DNA from: Cylicocyclus nassatus
Lineage: Eukaryota > Nematoda > Chromadorea > Rhabditida > Strongylidae
DNA: 64,000 nucleotides
Assembly: GCA_958299035.1 (NCBI GenBank)
Contig: CATQJL010000001.1
Coordinates: forward strand, 19,699,433-19,763,432
Direction of reading: 5' to 3'
Shown piece by piece: positions 33,801 through 40,969 of the stretch. The notes below the pieces were generated by a model that worked only from the letters and a program-made list of their open reading frames with translations, had not been told where the DNA came from and did no database searches. Numbering within the stretch: position 1 is the first letter of the stretch; each line of letters begins with the position of its first letter. Both the position numbers and the translations under genes were made by a program.

Positions 33801-34166
33801 CAAACATTCACGATTTCAGGCATTCTGAAATACGTAGGACCGCTACATCACGTTGCGCTAACTAAACTGAAAGGAAATAGCGCAATATATAATGAAATAG
33901 CATGGCCTGATTTCGCACATATCGCAGAACTTTTATTTAGTTGGTACAAAACCGTCGTCATAGCGCTCATAGCAGTCGCGGGCGCTCTTCTAGCTACGTA
34001 TCTTTGTCTGCAAACATTGGGTTGGAAAATACTCGGTTCCGTGCTAAAAATGGTTTTTGCGCTCACATTGCTTCCATTACGATTAGGATGCTACGCTCTG
34101 CGCATGATTGGTAAACAAAAGGCCAGAACGGGAAAGAAAACGGAACATCACATCAAAAATCTCTAA
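30810..34166 (+). CDS. Integrase core, DUF5641-like domain and phlebovirus-like Gn/Gc envelope, fused
   Basis: The DDE integrase core has Asp near residue 13 (VGLDFFDLP), Asp near 75 (TCDNAPTF) and Glu near 126 (GGFYERLIKSV). A DUF5641-like segment (WRLGRITKLLPGADNQVREV) lies at about 285-330. From about 380 the sequence becomes an envelope: a hydrophobic segment (384-398), Cys-rich ectodomain, transmembrane stretch (500-530), a second signal-like segment (about 565-590) and a larger Cys-rich ectodomain with CLESCGGIGCDCFYP near 713, the signature of phlebovirus-type class II fusion glycoproteins (Gc) found in nematode BEL/Pao elements. A C-terminal membrane anchor is at about 1045-1068. The ectodomain frame is intact. 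In infectious relatives such proteins mediate membrane fusion; function here is unknown. Confidence 0.85.
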   Translation: MQISRPFQHVGLDFFDLPISKENNEQRETYGCIFTCTVTRLVHLELVQSMAIIDFLNALRRFIARRGIPTSITCDNAPTFLLCEVILSAEKGISHLNEELARTFADQEIHWYHITPYAPWQGGFYERLIKSVKHALYKALRCMPMPTVDQLATFLTEIEACLNSRPLTYQSADLEEFSALRPIDFLQKEIVLTLPQAHTRSQNQDPDYLLPQEIQALKTRREAEEALEKSQKYVERFWKIWKHQYLTSLGEKHKKCVASKRSGQQTPKVGNVVLITDPVLPRNEWRLGRITKLLPGADNQVREVELVTSTKRKIHRPVNLLVPLELDDEEPKNVTLQEQETAQEPIQNVPSERENSRYELRARKPIQYTETVTTKAPTTAKPSKHWFLFHLMILLMQFNLKRTEITKISCAQNGVTVTSFAKTSFEICAETLCEVRKNDQNNTHFVRPPAEITLHDYLVTVKWIDNGRITTISTCCSALDFCRNIDCMICDKLLFNPECWPKGAIFLIAFILYIGSTVLYTLLWITALTVKSLKFSINALRTICTITLRIMGRCVIYTVRKLRRRRYSRAQKIAAALALFTIVIEQKHFGVLSCQEINVLEHQSTNCIVSKEKETCKTSITEVLKINSFMQEAFLRLVKNTSLVANVKIRWHGLRLTCAKESVFFTRATKLNVIDSKRCAHMGSCVGSKCAAVNESALLPELSEGNQYPGRTGCLESCGGIGCDCFYPNAGCLFYRIYATPQNSEIFEIFRCAQWKEVVKVEVIVEELKLGKRSYIIAATPNIPISLPMLKITLTVCAVPPIPFTTQKFITNGIDTALWSSDIEPNLRCENKEKAIEFNCSFSDNCRCEGAENKVNCQCLQPQIQEEFDKIQRKLPLKTPFWELSLRKNQLTAHIPHMVSAEFTANFEKTFETALVEIDNNICIVNDSHLSGCYNCAKGAEARIDCKSEATTIGEVLCQGNAFVIPCAPSSPHSTLRFHFSSARQNLNCTIKCGTKSQTFTISGILKYVGPLHHVALTKLKGNSAIYNEIAWPDFAHIAELLFSWYKTVVIALIAVAGALLATYLCLQTLGWKILGSVLKMVFALTLLPLRLGCYALRMIGKQKARTGKKTEHHIKNL

Positions 34167-34181
34167 CAGATAAAAGCGCCA

Positions 34182-34212
34182 CAGTTATATGTAGCAACTG
34201 TACATATAACTG
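34182..34212 (+). repeat. Perfect 12-bp hairpin between envelope and ORF3
   Basis: CAGTTATATGTA and TACATATAACTG flank a 7-nt loop, 16 nt after the envelope stop codon. It is followed by a poly-A-rich, purine-rich tract up to 34280. It could be an RNA structure between the two coding units; its role is inferred. Confidence 0.6.
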
Positions 34213-34278
34213 AACTTTAGAAAAAACAAAAAAAAATTTTGAAAAATAAGAAAACCAAAAAAATGTTAGGAAAAATAT

Positions 34279-34292
34279 AATTTTCAGACCAA
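34279..34292 (+). promoter_or_regulatory. Strong 3' splice site (AATTTTCAG) just upstream of ORF3
   Basis: The sequence AATTTTCAG/ACCAA places the splice junction after 34287 and the ORF3 ATG at 34293, only 5 nt downstream. This matches the nematode consensus TTTTCAG and the very short 5' UTRs of spliced-leader mRNAs. It is therefore a likely acceptor for cis- or trans-splicing of an ORF3 mRNA. Confidence 0.7.
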
Positions 34293-35417
34293 ATGAAGAG
34301 ACTCGAACAAATACAAAGTGAAGTCCGCACGATACATTGCGCTCTCCAGCACCAGCAAGAGACCATAGACTACCTCTCAAAGATCCTCGAAGCAGTGCGC
34401 GACGAAATTGAAGAGGAAGAAACAGTTGCGCAGAACGAGGCGCGCAAGCTACGAAAAGCAATAAACAACTTGACAACCGCGATCGAAGCAGCGCTGAAGA
34501 ATCTAAGCTTGGATGTACAGTCAAACGCCGAACTCCTCAGCGAAGAGGGGGAGGGCGCAGACGCTGCAGCTGTCAAGGAGGAAACTCACCCAGAAGACAT
34601 CGGAGTGGAATCGATGGAAAAAGGAGATGACGACGTGCACATGGGTCAGCGTGAAGCCGAAGCCATTCGGAACAATCAGGAATATGTCGAAAAACTTGTG
34701 ATAGAGATGGAGGAGGCAGCGCCGTTCGAAGAACCGCAAGTAGAGGAAGTCCAAATGGAAGAACCGAAAATGGGAGAAAATGAAGCGCACGCCGACGAAC
34801 CTCCAAGGAATGAGGAAGCGATGGAAAGACCAGAAGCCCGCTTGCGCAATGAGGATTTGTTGTCAGCGCTACAAGTGGAGAAGAAGCAAACCCTGCAGGC
34901 GATACACGACTTGAACCTGTTGATCGACGCCCTGGAAAAGGAAAAAACTTGCGGGCCGCGTAGATACCACAAAGGCGAGATTCGTAAGGACACGGAAAGG
35001 AACATGTCATGCGCATTCTGTAGCGCTGTCGGATATCATTATTCCGACTCTTGCCCGGAGGTACCAACGGGCAGGGAAAGACGAGAACTTCTCGAAGCGA
35101 GCAACAGATGCGAAACCTGTCTCGAATACTGCGCTGGGGGAAATCGAAAATTTTACACCAAGTGTTTCCATTGCCCGAGACAGGGCATCATTCCGCCCTA
35201 TGCGAGCTACCCGACAGAAGTCAGGAGATTTTCGATCAAATTGAAGAAGCAGAGCGATCGAAGCAAGGAAACTTCCAGCGCCTCAAGCAAATCGACATGG
35301 AAATTCAGGAGTACCGCCAGGACCCATCGCACTAGCCCCGGGGGAGTATCGCCGCGATCGGATACGGTATCGTTATCGCCGCGATCGGATACGGTATCAT
35401 CGCATGATATGTTTTGA
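34293..35417 (+). CDS. BEL/Pao ORF3: coiled coils, acidic region and zinc knuckle-like C-terminus
   Basis: The 374-residue protein begins MKRLEQIQSEVRTIH and has a predicted coiled coil at about 1-70, a very acidic Glu-rich middle (about 75-185), a second heptad region (about 190-220) and Cys/His motifs: CAFCSAVGYHYSDSC (CX2CX5HX4C, about 237-251), CETCLEYC and KCFHC. The zinc part resembles knuckles of BEL/Pao Gag proteins. It ends with two 9-residue repeats (SPRSDTVS.). Its location after the envelope, with its own splice acceptor, is unlike the standard order, where Gag is first. It may be a nucleic-acid-binding accessory protein or a captured Gag-like gene; function unknown. Start chosen because the ATG follows the acceptor by 5 nt. 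Confidence 0.75.
   Translation: MKRLEQIQSEVRTIHCALQHQQETIDYLSKILEAVRDEIEEEETVAQNEARKLRKAINNLTTAIEAALKNLSLDVQSNAELLSEEGEGADAAAVKEETHPEDIGVESMEKGDDDVHMGQREAEAIRNNQEYVEKLVIEMEEAAPFEEPQVEEVQMEEPKMGENEAHADEPPRNEEAMERPEARLRNEDLLSALQVEKKQTLQAIHDLNLLIDALEKEKTCGPRRYHKGEIRKDTERNMSCAFCSAVGYHYSDSCPEVPTGRERRELLEASNRCETCLEYCAGGNRKFYTKCFHCPRQGIIPPYASYPTEVRRFSIKLKKQSDRSKETSSASSKSTWKFRSTARTHRTSPGGVSPRSDTVSLSPRSDTVSSHDMF
35347..35398 (+). repeat. 27-bp tandem repeat at the end of ORF3
   Basis: TATCGCCGCGATCGGATACG and the following few bases occur twice with a 27-bp period (35347 and 35374). In frame it gives the repeated peptide SPRSDTVS. Confidence 0.8.
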
Positions 35418-35841
35418 GAATTTGAACTTTTTATTGTAATGTTTCTGTTATGTTAACAGCTTGTGCGGCAGTTCTTGAGATGCAAGCGGCAGCGGCCGCT
35501 CGTGTTCAATCAGTCGTTTTTCTCCTCTTTTTGTCAACATTGCTTTCAAGTTATGCCTCTCATCTGCTGTCCATTTGGAATGCGCGCCAAAAAGAACTCT
35601 AAAGACAATTTCTGCTCAACGCACCTTTCAACAGTTTTCTTGTGGTCAATTGCGCTGAAAAATGCCTATGCACTTCCTTGCAAACTCACTTCCTATTTTT
35701 GGTAGCTTAACAAGAAAGTGCGCTTGTATCATTCATTTGCGTCATATTTTGGTATTTTCTGTGCCTAAATTGCCATATCACATTGCTTTATCTTTGTCAT
35801 AGATTTATTCGTATTTGTTGCATTCAAGTATTTTGTATGAG

Positions 35842-35869
35842 GGTTTAATTACCCAAGTTTGAGGTAAAC
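35842..35869 (+). promoter_or_regulatory. SL1 spliced-leader sequence plus GTAAAC donor in the BEL/Pao 3' region
   Basis: Positions 35842-35863 are identical to all 22 nt of nematode SL1 (GGTTTAATTACCCAAG and the remaining TTTGAG), followed by GTAAAC (35864-35869), the donor that follows the leader in SL RNA. The match ends there: the flanking sequence does not resemble SL RNA (no Sm-site-like AATTTTTGG at the proper distance). It lies upstream of an AATAAA at 36057, where the LTR R region is expected. In a full provirus the same sequence in the 5' LTR could start transcripts with SL1 and splice to the acceptor at 34287. Confidence 0.85.
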
Positions 35870-35950
35870 GTGCGCAAAGTGGTGTTGTGTGTGTTCTTCC
35901 TGGTTGTCAGTGTAACAATACCGCGTGGCATTTGCGAGCACAAACCGATT

Positions 35951-35962
35951 CACAAGGTAAGA
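35951..35962 (+). promoter_or_regulatory. Second splice-donor-like site CACAAG/GTAAGA
   Basis: The sequence AAG/GTAAGA at 35954-35962 is a strong 5' splice site consensus 93 nt after the SL1-type donor. It ends an open frame with a hydrophobic, signal-like start but without ATG. Use of the site is inferred. Confidence 0.35.
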
Positions 35963-36056
35963 AAATTTCGAAAGATTCGTGGCCCATTCACTGGCAGGGG
36001 GGTTCCCCCTCGCCCTCCCCCTTTCGGTCCGCCGCTGGCACATATGCCAAGTATAC

Positions 36057-36062
36057 AATAAA
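36057..36062 (+). terminator. Poly(A) signal AATAAA of the BEL/Pao element
   Basis: A canonical AATAAA lies 215 nt after the SL1 start. If transcription starts at SL1 in the 5' LTR and ends here in the 3' LTR, the R region would be about 230 nt. Confidence 0.55.
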
Positions 36063-36139
36063 ACTGTATTCTCCATCTTCCCAGAAAGATGTGATTACGC
36101 CATTTCAAAAGCCTAAAAACTTGCAGCAAGTTAAGTAGT

Positions 36140-36937
36140 AGTCAGAATAAAAAAAATCGAGGATTTCTTCACATTCTTTGAAAAGGTCGATTAAGAGTGC
36201 TAAAGTGAAGTAACCGTGAACTAATTTTGTAATGTTTGAATGGCTGCGAAAGGGCGGCCGCCCAGGAGTTCCCAAAGCCTCACCGCCTTTCCTTGAAGGG
36301 GTACTTAGCACTTCTAAGGCGTCCTCGCACTTTTGAAAAGGCTCCGCCAATTTGTTCCGCCTACTGGCGAATCTCATCACGAGTGTGCAGGTTTGGAGGA
36401 TAGTTCAATTACTCTGGATGAGTAATGAAGGATGGAACATGACATACTAGGATTTGGAGACCCTACCATGTTGCGTCTGCAATATAGAAAAGAGAAATTT
36501 ATTATTAGAGATCTTTTGACCATTAGGCGTTACTGTGGGCATCGCTTCGTCTGAAGGAAAATTCCGTTTTCCGACTTTAAAGGACAGGTGTACATATGTA
36601 TGTTTGGTTGAAATCTGTTGAGCAAGTTGCAGGTGTCCTAGATCATTTCTAAAGGACTTCCCACTTTTTCTGATTTTTCGGGCAATTTATTTTTTCCAGT
36701 TTTGTTACAACTTTGCTTAGTTTATGGATGCAAATTAAAACACAGAATTACAGAATTTTTATGGAGTATGGAAATACGACTTGATGCGATATTGACCTGT
36801 TTTGGAGCAAAACGTGTGTTACAACCAAAGAATTGAGCTTCCCATCATTTCCAACAATTTTTTCAAAGAATTTGAATAGGTGCTCAACACTAAAAGTCAC
36901 TGAAATTGTGTTAACCGTCTTCAAGTGTCCATGATAA
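36140..36937. other. No supported gene
   Basis: AT-rich DNA between the BEL/Pao element and the first Helitron-like element. No coding or repeat structure recognised. Confidence 0.35.
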
Positions 36938-37793
36938 TCTTATATATAAAGCTGAATGTCTGTTTATCTGTCTGTATGTCTGTATGTCTGTATGTCTGTA
37001 TGTCTGTACGTATGTTCCGAATAGAAAATTCCATTTCTGAACCGATCCGGACCAAACTTGGCACACATACGCTACGGGCCCCGGCGGGTGTCATAGGCTA
37101 CTTTTCGTCATCGATCGATATCGATTTTATCGATTTTTATCGATTTTTTTTGCTGAGTTCACCTACGGGGCTGGAAGTTGGCACAGGGGGGTAATCGAGC
37201 ATGGGGATTCCGAATACAATATTGGTTTTCAGGATTATCGATTACTTTTATCGATTTCATCGTTTTTTTGCAAAGTTTGAGCTACGGGGCTGGGAGTTGG
37301 CACAGGGGTGTAATCGAGCATGGGGATTCCGAATACAATATTGGTTTTCAGGATTATCGATTACTTTTATCGATTTTATCGTTTTTTTGCAAAGTTTGAG
37401 CTACGGGGCTGGGAGTTGGCACAGGGGTGTAATCGAGCATGGGGATTCCGAATACAATATTGGTTTTCAGGATTATCGATTACTTTTATCGATTTTATCG
37501 ATTTTTTGCAAAGTTTGAGCTACGGGGCTGGGAGTTGGCACAGGAGGGTAATCGAGCATGCTGATCACCCCCACGGGGGTGCTCAGCATGCTCGATTACC
37601 CCCCTGTGCCAAATCCCAGTCCCCCAGCTCAAATTTTGCAAAAAATCGATAAAATCGATATCGATCGATGACGAAAAGTAGCCTATGACACCCGCCGGGG
37701 CCCGTAGTGTATGTGTGCCAAGTTTGGTTCGGATCGGTTAAGAAATGGATTTTTCTATTCGGAACATACGGCGGAGCCGGGTATGCCAGCTAG
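36938..37793 (+). mobile_element. Non-autonomous Helitron-like element with internal tandem repeats
   Basis: It begins TCTTATATATAAAGC after an A and ends with GGCGGAGCCGGGTATGCCAG and CTAG before a T. TC at the 5' end, a hairpin-forming GC-rich segment followed by CTAG at the 3' end, and insertion between A and T are Helitron features. Near the 5' end is a TGTC/TGTA microsatellite. Three 119-bp units (37168-37530) follow, then a palindromic junction (about 37553-37594) after which the 5' region is repeated in inverted orientation (37600-37768). No Rep/helicase ORF is present; ORFs across the tandem units reflect periodicity. Confidence 0.65.
37168..37530 (+). repeat. 119-bp tandem repeat, three units
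   Basis: Each unit runs from 'ctacggggctgg.agttggcacaggg' through 'aatcgagcatggggattccgaatacaatattggttttcaggattatcgattac' to a T-rich end; 'ggggattccgaat' recurs at 37203, 37322 and 37441. Units are over 95% identical, indicating recent unequal exchange. Two similar units are in 38350-38590. Confidence 0.85.
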
Positions 37794-38205
37794 TTAATGA
37801 TAAGAAATCCTTTTTTTGGAATGGCTATTTTTCAAAAAATTGAGCTAAATATGCGCTGAAATTCTGTAAATTCTGTTTGCAGGCCAAAAGATTCTATCCA
37901 ACCTACTATACTTATTAGATCGATACACAAGTTCCACAAACTTGTGGAACTTGTGCACAATACACATTCCATAACTTACAATGTGAGCCTAATTTATAGC
38001 TTGTCCGAAAAAAGTTGGTTTTGGCTTCAAGATAGTTACCCCAATCAATTTTCCTGGCTTTCCTCGAATAAACAGACTTCCAATGATTGCATTTCAAAGT
38101 TTTGATGATTTCACATCAAAGTGCCGACAGTATAATCATGAAATCTATGGGACATTCATAGCAATGCTCCGTACGTCAACGTGACAAGCTTCAATCTATT
38201 ACCTA

Positions 38206-38898
38206 CTAGCTGGCTTCCCGGCTCCGCCGTATCCGGACCAAACTTGGCACACATACACTTCGGGCCCCGGCAAGTGTCACAGTCCACTTTTCGTTATCGA
38301 TCGATGTCGATTTTACCGATTTTTAACGATTTTTTTGCAGAGTTCACCTACAGGGCTAGGAGTTGGCACAGGGGGGGAAGTGAGCATGGGGATTCCGAAT
38401 ACAACATTAGTTTTCAGGATTATCGATTACTTTTATCGATTTTATCGATTTTTTTGCAAAGTTTGAGCTACGGAGCTGGGAGTTGGCACAGGGGGGTAAT
38501 CGAGCATGGGGATTCCGAATACAATATTGGTTTTCAGGATTATCGATTACTTTTATCGATTTTATCGATTTTTTTTGTAAAGTTTGACCTGCGGGGCTGG
38601 GAGTTTGCACAGGGGGGTAATCGAGCATGCAGATTAATCCCCATGCTCGACTACCCCCCTGTGCCAACTCCCAGCCCCGTAGGTGAACTCAGCAAAAAAA
38701 TCGATAAAAATCGATAAAATCGATATCGATCGATGACGAAAAGTAGCCTATGACACCCGCCGGGGCCCGTAGTGTATGTGTGCCAAGTTTGGTCCGGATC
38801 GGTTCAGAAATGGAATTTTCTATTCGGAACATACGTACACATAGACAGACAGACAGACAGACATACAGACAAACAGACATTCAGCTTTATATATAAGA
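38206..38898 (-). mobile_element. Non-autonomous Helitron-like element, minus strand
   Basis: On the minus strand it begins TCTTATATATAAAGCTGAAT (ending at 38898) preceded by A, and ends CCGGGAAGCCAG-CTAG (38206) followed by T. The interior repeats the 'aatcgagcatggggattccg' unit twice and has an inverted junction near 38625-38655. It belongs to the same family as 36938-37793 and lies 410 bp away in opposite orientation. Confidence 0.65.
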
Positions 38899-38973
38899 TG
38901 TAGAGACAAAAACTCTGAAAAATATTTCTTTGCAAAGAAAATTACCTTCTTTGTACCATATATCACTCAGTAC

Positions 38974-39360
38974 CAGTGGCGTACCCAGGATTTCGGCTCG
39001 GGGGGGGGGGGGCGCGACAAAAAAAATTTTTTAATGAAGGTGCGTGGCGTCAGCCACGCACTCCGAAAAAATTTTAGGGGTGCTTCTCAAATTTTTTGCG
39101 TTTCCCCAACCCCTAAAATTTGGAAAAAGGGGGTGTGGCGTCAGCCACGCCCCCGAAAAAAATTTTTTTACAAGGCTAATTTGAATTTTAAAAAAATTTT
39201 AAAAAATATTTTAATTATTTACAAGTATAAGCAAGTCATTTGCACATTTTTATATCCCGTTTAAGTAAATTTCAAAAATTTCGCGACCCATTCTCGGGGG
39301 GGAGGGCGCCCCCCCCCGAAAATGGGTCGCGAAATTTTTGAAATTTACTTAAACGGGATG
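38974..39360. mobile_element. MITE of the CAGTGGCGTACC family with terminal fold-back
   Basis: The left end CAGTGGCGTACCCAGG plus G-run matches the element at 9209. It contains two GTGGCGTCAGCCAC palindromes. Its right part is a near-perfect hairpin (about 39253-39360) with 50-bp arms 'cccgtttaagtaaatttcaaaaatttcgcgaccc'; the centre is a run of G then C. The right boundary is uncertain, as no inverse of the left end is found after the hairpin. Confidence 0.55.
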
Positions 39361-40969
39361 CAAAAATTGATGCTCTGTAAGAGCCTTTTCGGGGATGTCA
39401 AAGTGTCTTTGCTTCTAAAATCAATAATGAGGGTATTTGCCTTGTGAAGGCATTTTTCAGGAATTTTCGCTTTTGCATGTGTACGCTATTCACGCAGCCC
39501 GCAGGCTCCGAATGAGATTAGTAAAGGAATAGAGCGATGGGCGGGTTTGATGTCTGCGCGAATGTGCTAGGAGCCTTCTGGAGTGTGAATGCTGGTGCGA
39601 ATAAAGGTGCTAGGAGCTCCTGCGTCCCTTTCTTGCGGAAGCTTTTTGTAGAAGCAAGTAATCAAAGGTCAAAGGTTCGATACATTTTGAGGCACTGACA
39701 TGTAGCAATTCTGACGTTTTTGTAAGATAGAAATTTTCAGCTTTTCTTTCAAGTACAAAAGCTGAAAATTTCTATCTTACATCTCCCTCCGCCAAACAGA
39801 ATTTCTTGGACCGCTGCTCTCAGCATACAGTTAACACTTCTCACTTATGAAATTGCACTATAGATCACGCTTCCGTAGGAGTCCAACCATGGCTTAGTTT
39901 CTAGCGATTGAGCGACCATTGAAGACCTCCGAACACAAACATTATCGCTTGAAAGAGAAATATTTTCTGCATTGATTTAGAACATCGCCTAACATTACTC
40001 TGAAAACGATTGGAAGATACTGGGAAAATGCACAAACTTTCGGACCGACCTAGTCATTGGTTTGATCTACTAAGTCGTAACAAGGCCTAAGGCGGCGGAT
40101 CCAGTGCAAGTAATCGCTCTACATACTAGCTTTTCTTCATGGTCGCATCGTATTACAGCTTCTTGCAGCCTTTTAGACGCTGGCTAAAAGCCCAGAATTC
40201 TCTGGATGAGACGCGCCAGACAACGCAAAGGCCAGGAGAGGGTATAAAAAAGAGAAAAAGCATAAGAGTAAGTGCAGAGAAAAAATAGAGAGGAAAATTC
40301 AAAAATTTGTGGGTGTTCACAAAAGTGCCGTAAACTTTTTGGTCATCTGTGCTTTTGCGACATCGATATTGCTGGTGCTCAGATAATCTCCAGGGGCAGT
40401 TGGCCATGCGATATATGGGCAGGCGGGCACAGGAAAAAATTGTTCGCTGATTTCTTGCAGCCCGCTTGCAGATATTCGGGAGAATTTTGGCAAAATTTGT
40501 GCGAGTAATCGGAGAACGATTGGGCTTTTTCATAAATTAGCTGCGGCGCAACGCATTCTCGAGGACCTTTCGCGAAAATATTCAAAGTTATTGAGGGCCG
40601 TACGGTTCTTTATAAAGGACCGCACAGCCAGTAGGTACCTTCTGCTGGGAGAAAACCCGTACGATGACACTCTGTCATACAGAGTGTTACCTCTTGCTCG
40701 GCGTATTCCCGAAACTGCCTAAAAAGAGTCCGAGCGCTTGCTGAAAGTTTGGCCAGCGTTGAAAGAAATTATTCGACGAGCGCTTGCAGAAAATAGAGTA
40801 TTGCTGCCCGTTGGCAGGCTCTGCGACAGTAAAGGAAGTACCGCCCGCTGGAGGTTTGGGCACGCCCCAAAATTCTGCCGACCGCTTGCAGAAAAGCGCG
40901 AGTTTGCGGTCCGCCTGCCCTGGCGATTATCTGAATGGGTTGACCCTGCCATGTCTTAAGGAATTGCTA
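39361..40969. other. No supported gene; small hairpin and CGCTTGCAGAAAA-type repeats
   Basis: Besides the hairpin at 39722-39780, the segment 40370-40945 has dispersed repeats of 'cgcttgcaga' and an inverted pair 'cagataatc.ccaggg' / 'ccctgg.gattatctg' (40380 and 40918), perhaps an old MITE. A short palindrome lies at 40656-40690 (ACACTCTGT...ACAGAGTGT). ORFs such as 40153-40533 minus have no recognised domain. Confidence 0.35.
39722..39780. repeat. Perfect 24-bp-arm hairpin with 11-nt loop
   Basis: GTAAGATAGAAATTTTCAGC plus TTTT (39722-39745) is exactly inverted at 39757-39780 around CTTTCAAGTAC. It is isolated from the surrounding repeats. The size is like a short hairpin precursor, but perfect pairing without bulges is more like a recent inverted duplication. 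Confidence 0.75.

Larger units (their letters stand above)
29930..36130 (+). mobile_element. BEL/Pao LTR retroelement with phlebovirus-like envelope, 5'-truncated
   Basis: The element starts abruptly inside the RNase H-like region and continues through integrase, envelope, a third ORF and a 3' region that contains an SL1 leader and AATAAA. The order and the DUF5641-type domain after integrase identify BEL/Pao. The 5' LTR, gag, protease and RT core are missing, so it cannot transpose alone. There is one in-frame stop at 30801 in an otherwise open 4.2-kb frame, implying fairly recent decay. The 3' boundary is uncertain: LTR ends could not be fixed without a second LTR, and 36130 is an estimate after the poly(A) signal. 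Confidence 0.85.

Noticed and set aside
35842..35960. A stand-alone SL RNA gene
   Set aside because: Only the first 28 nt match SL RNA. The rest of the expected RNA, including an Sm-site-like AATTTTTGG and the two further stem-loops, is not recognisable, and no 5S rRNA gene is adjacent.
35870..36061. A small secreted-peptide gene right after the SL1 donor
   Set aside because: The frame has a hydrophobic, signal-like start but no ATG (it begins GTG) and is in the presumed R/U5 part of the LTR; a strong donor at 35957 interrupts it. Kept only as a curiosity.
37168..37530. CRISPR-like array
   Set aside because: The units are contiguous 119-bp tandem repeats without unique spacers, inside a Helitron-like element in a eukaryotic genome.
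40153..40533. A membrane protein gene on the minus strand
   Set aside because: One hydrophobic stretch only, no domain, no splice sites, and it overlaps repetitive 'cgcttgcaga' sequence.
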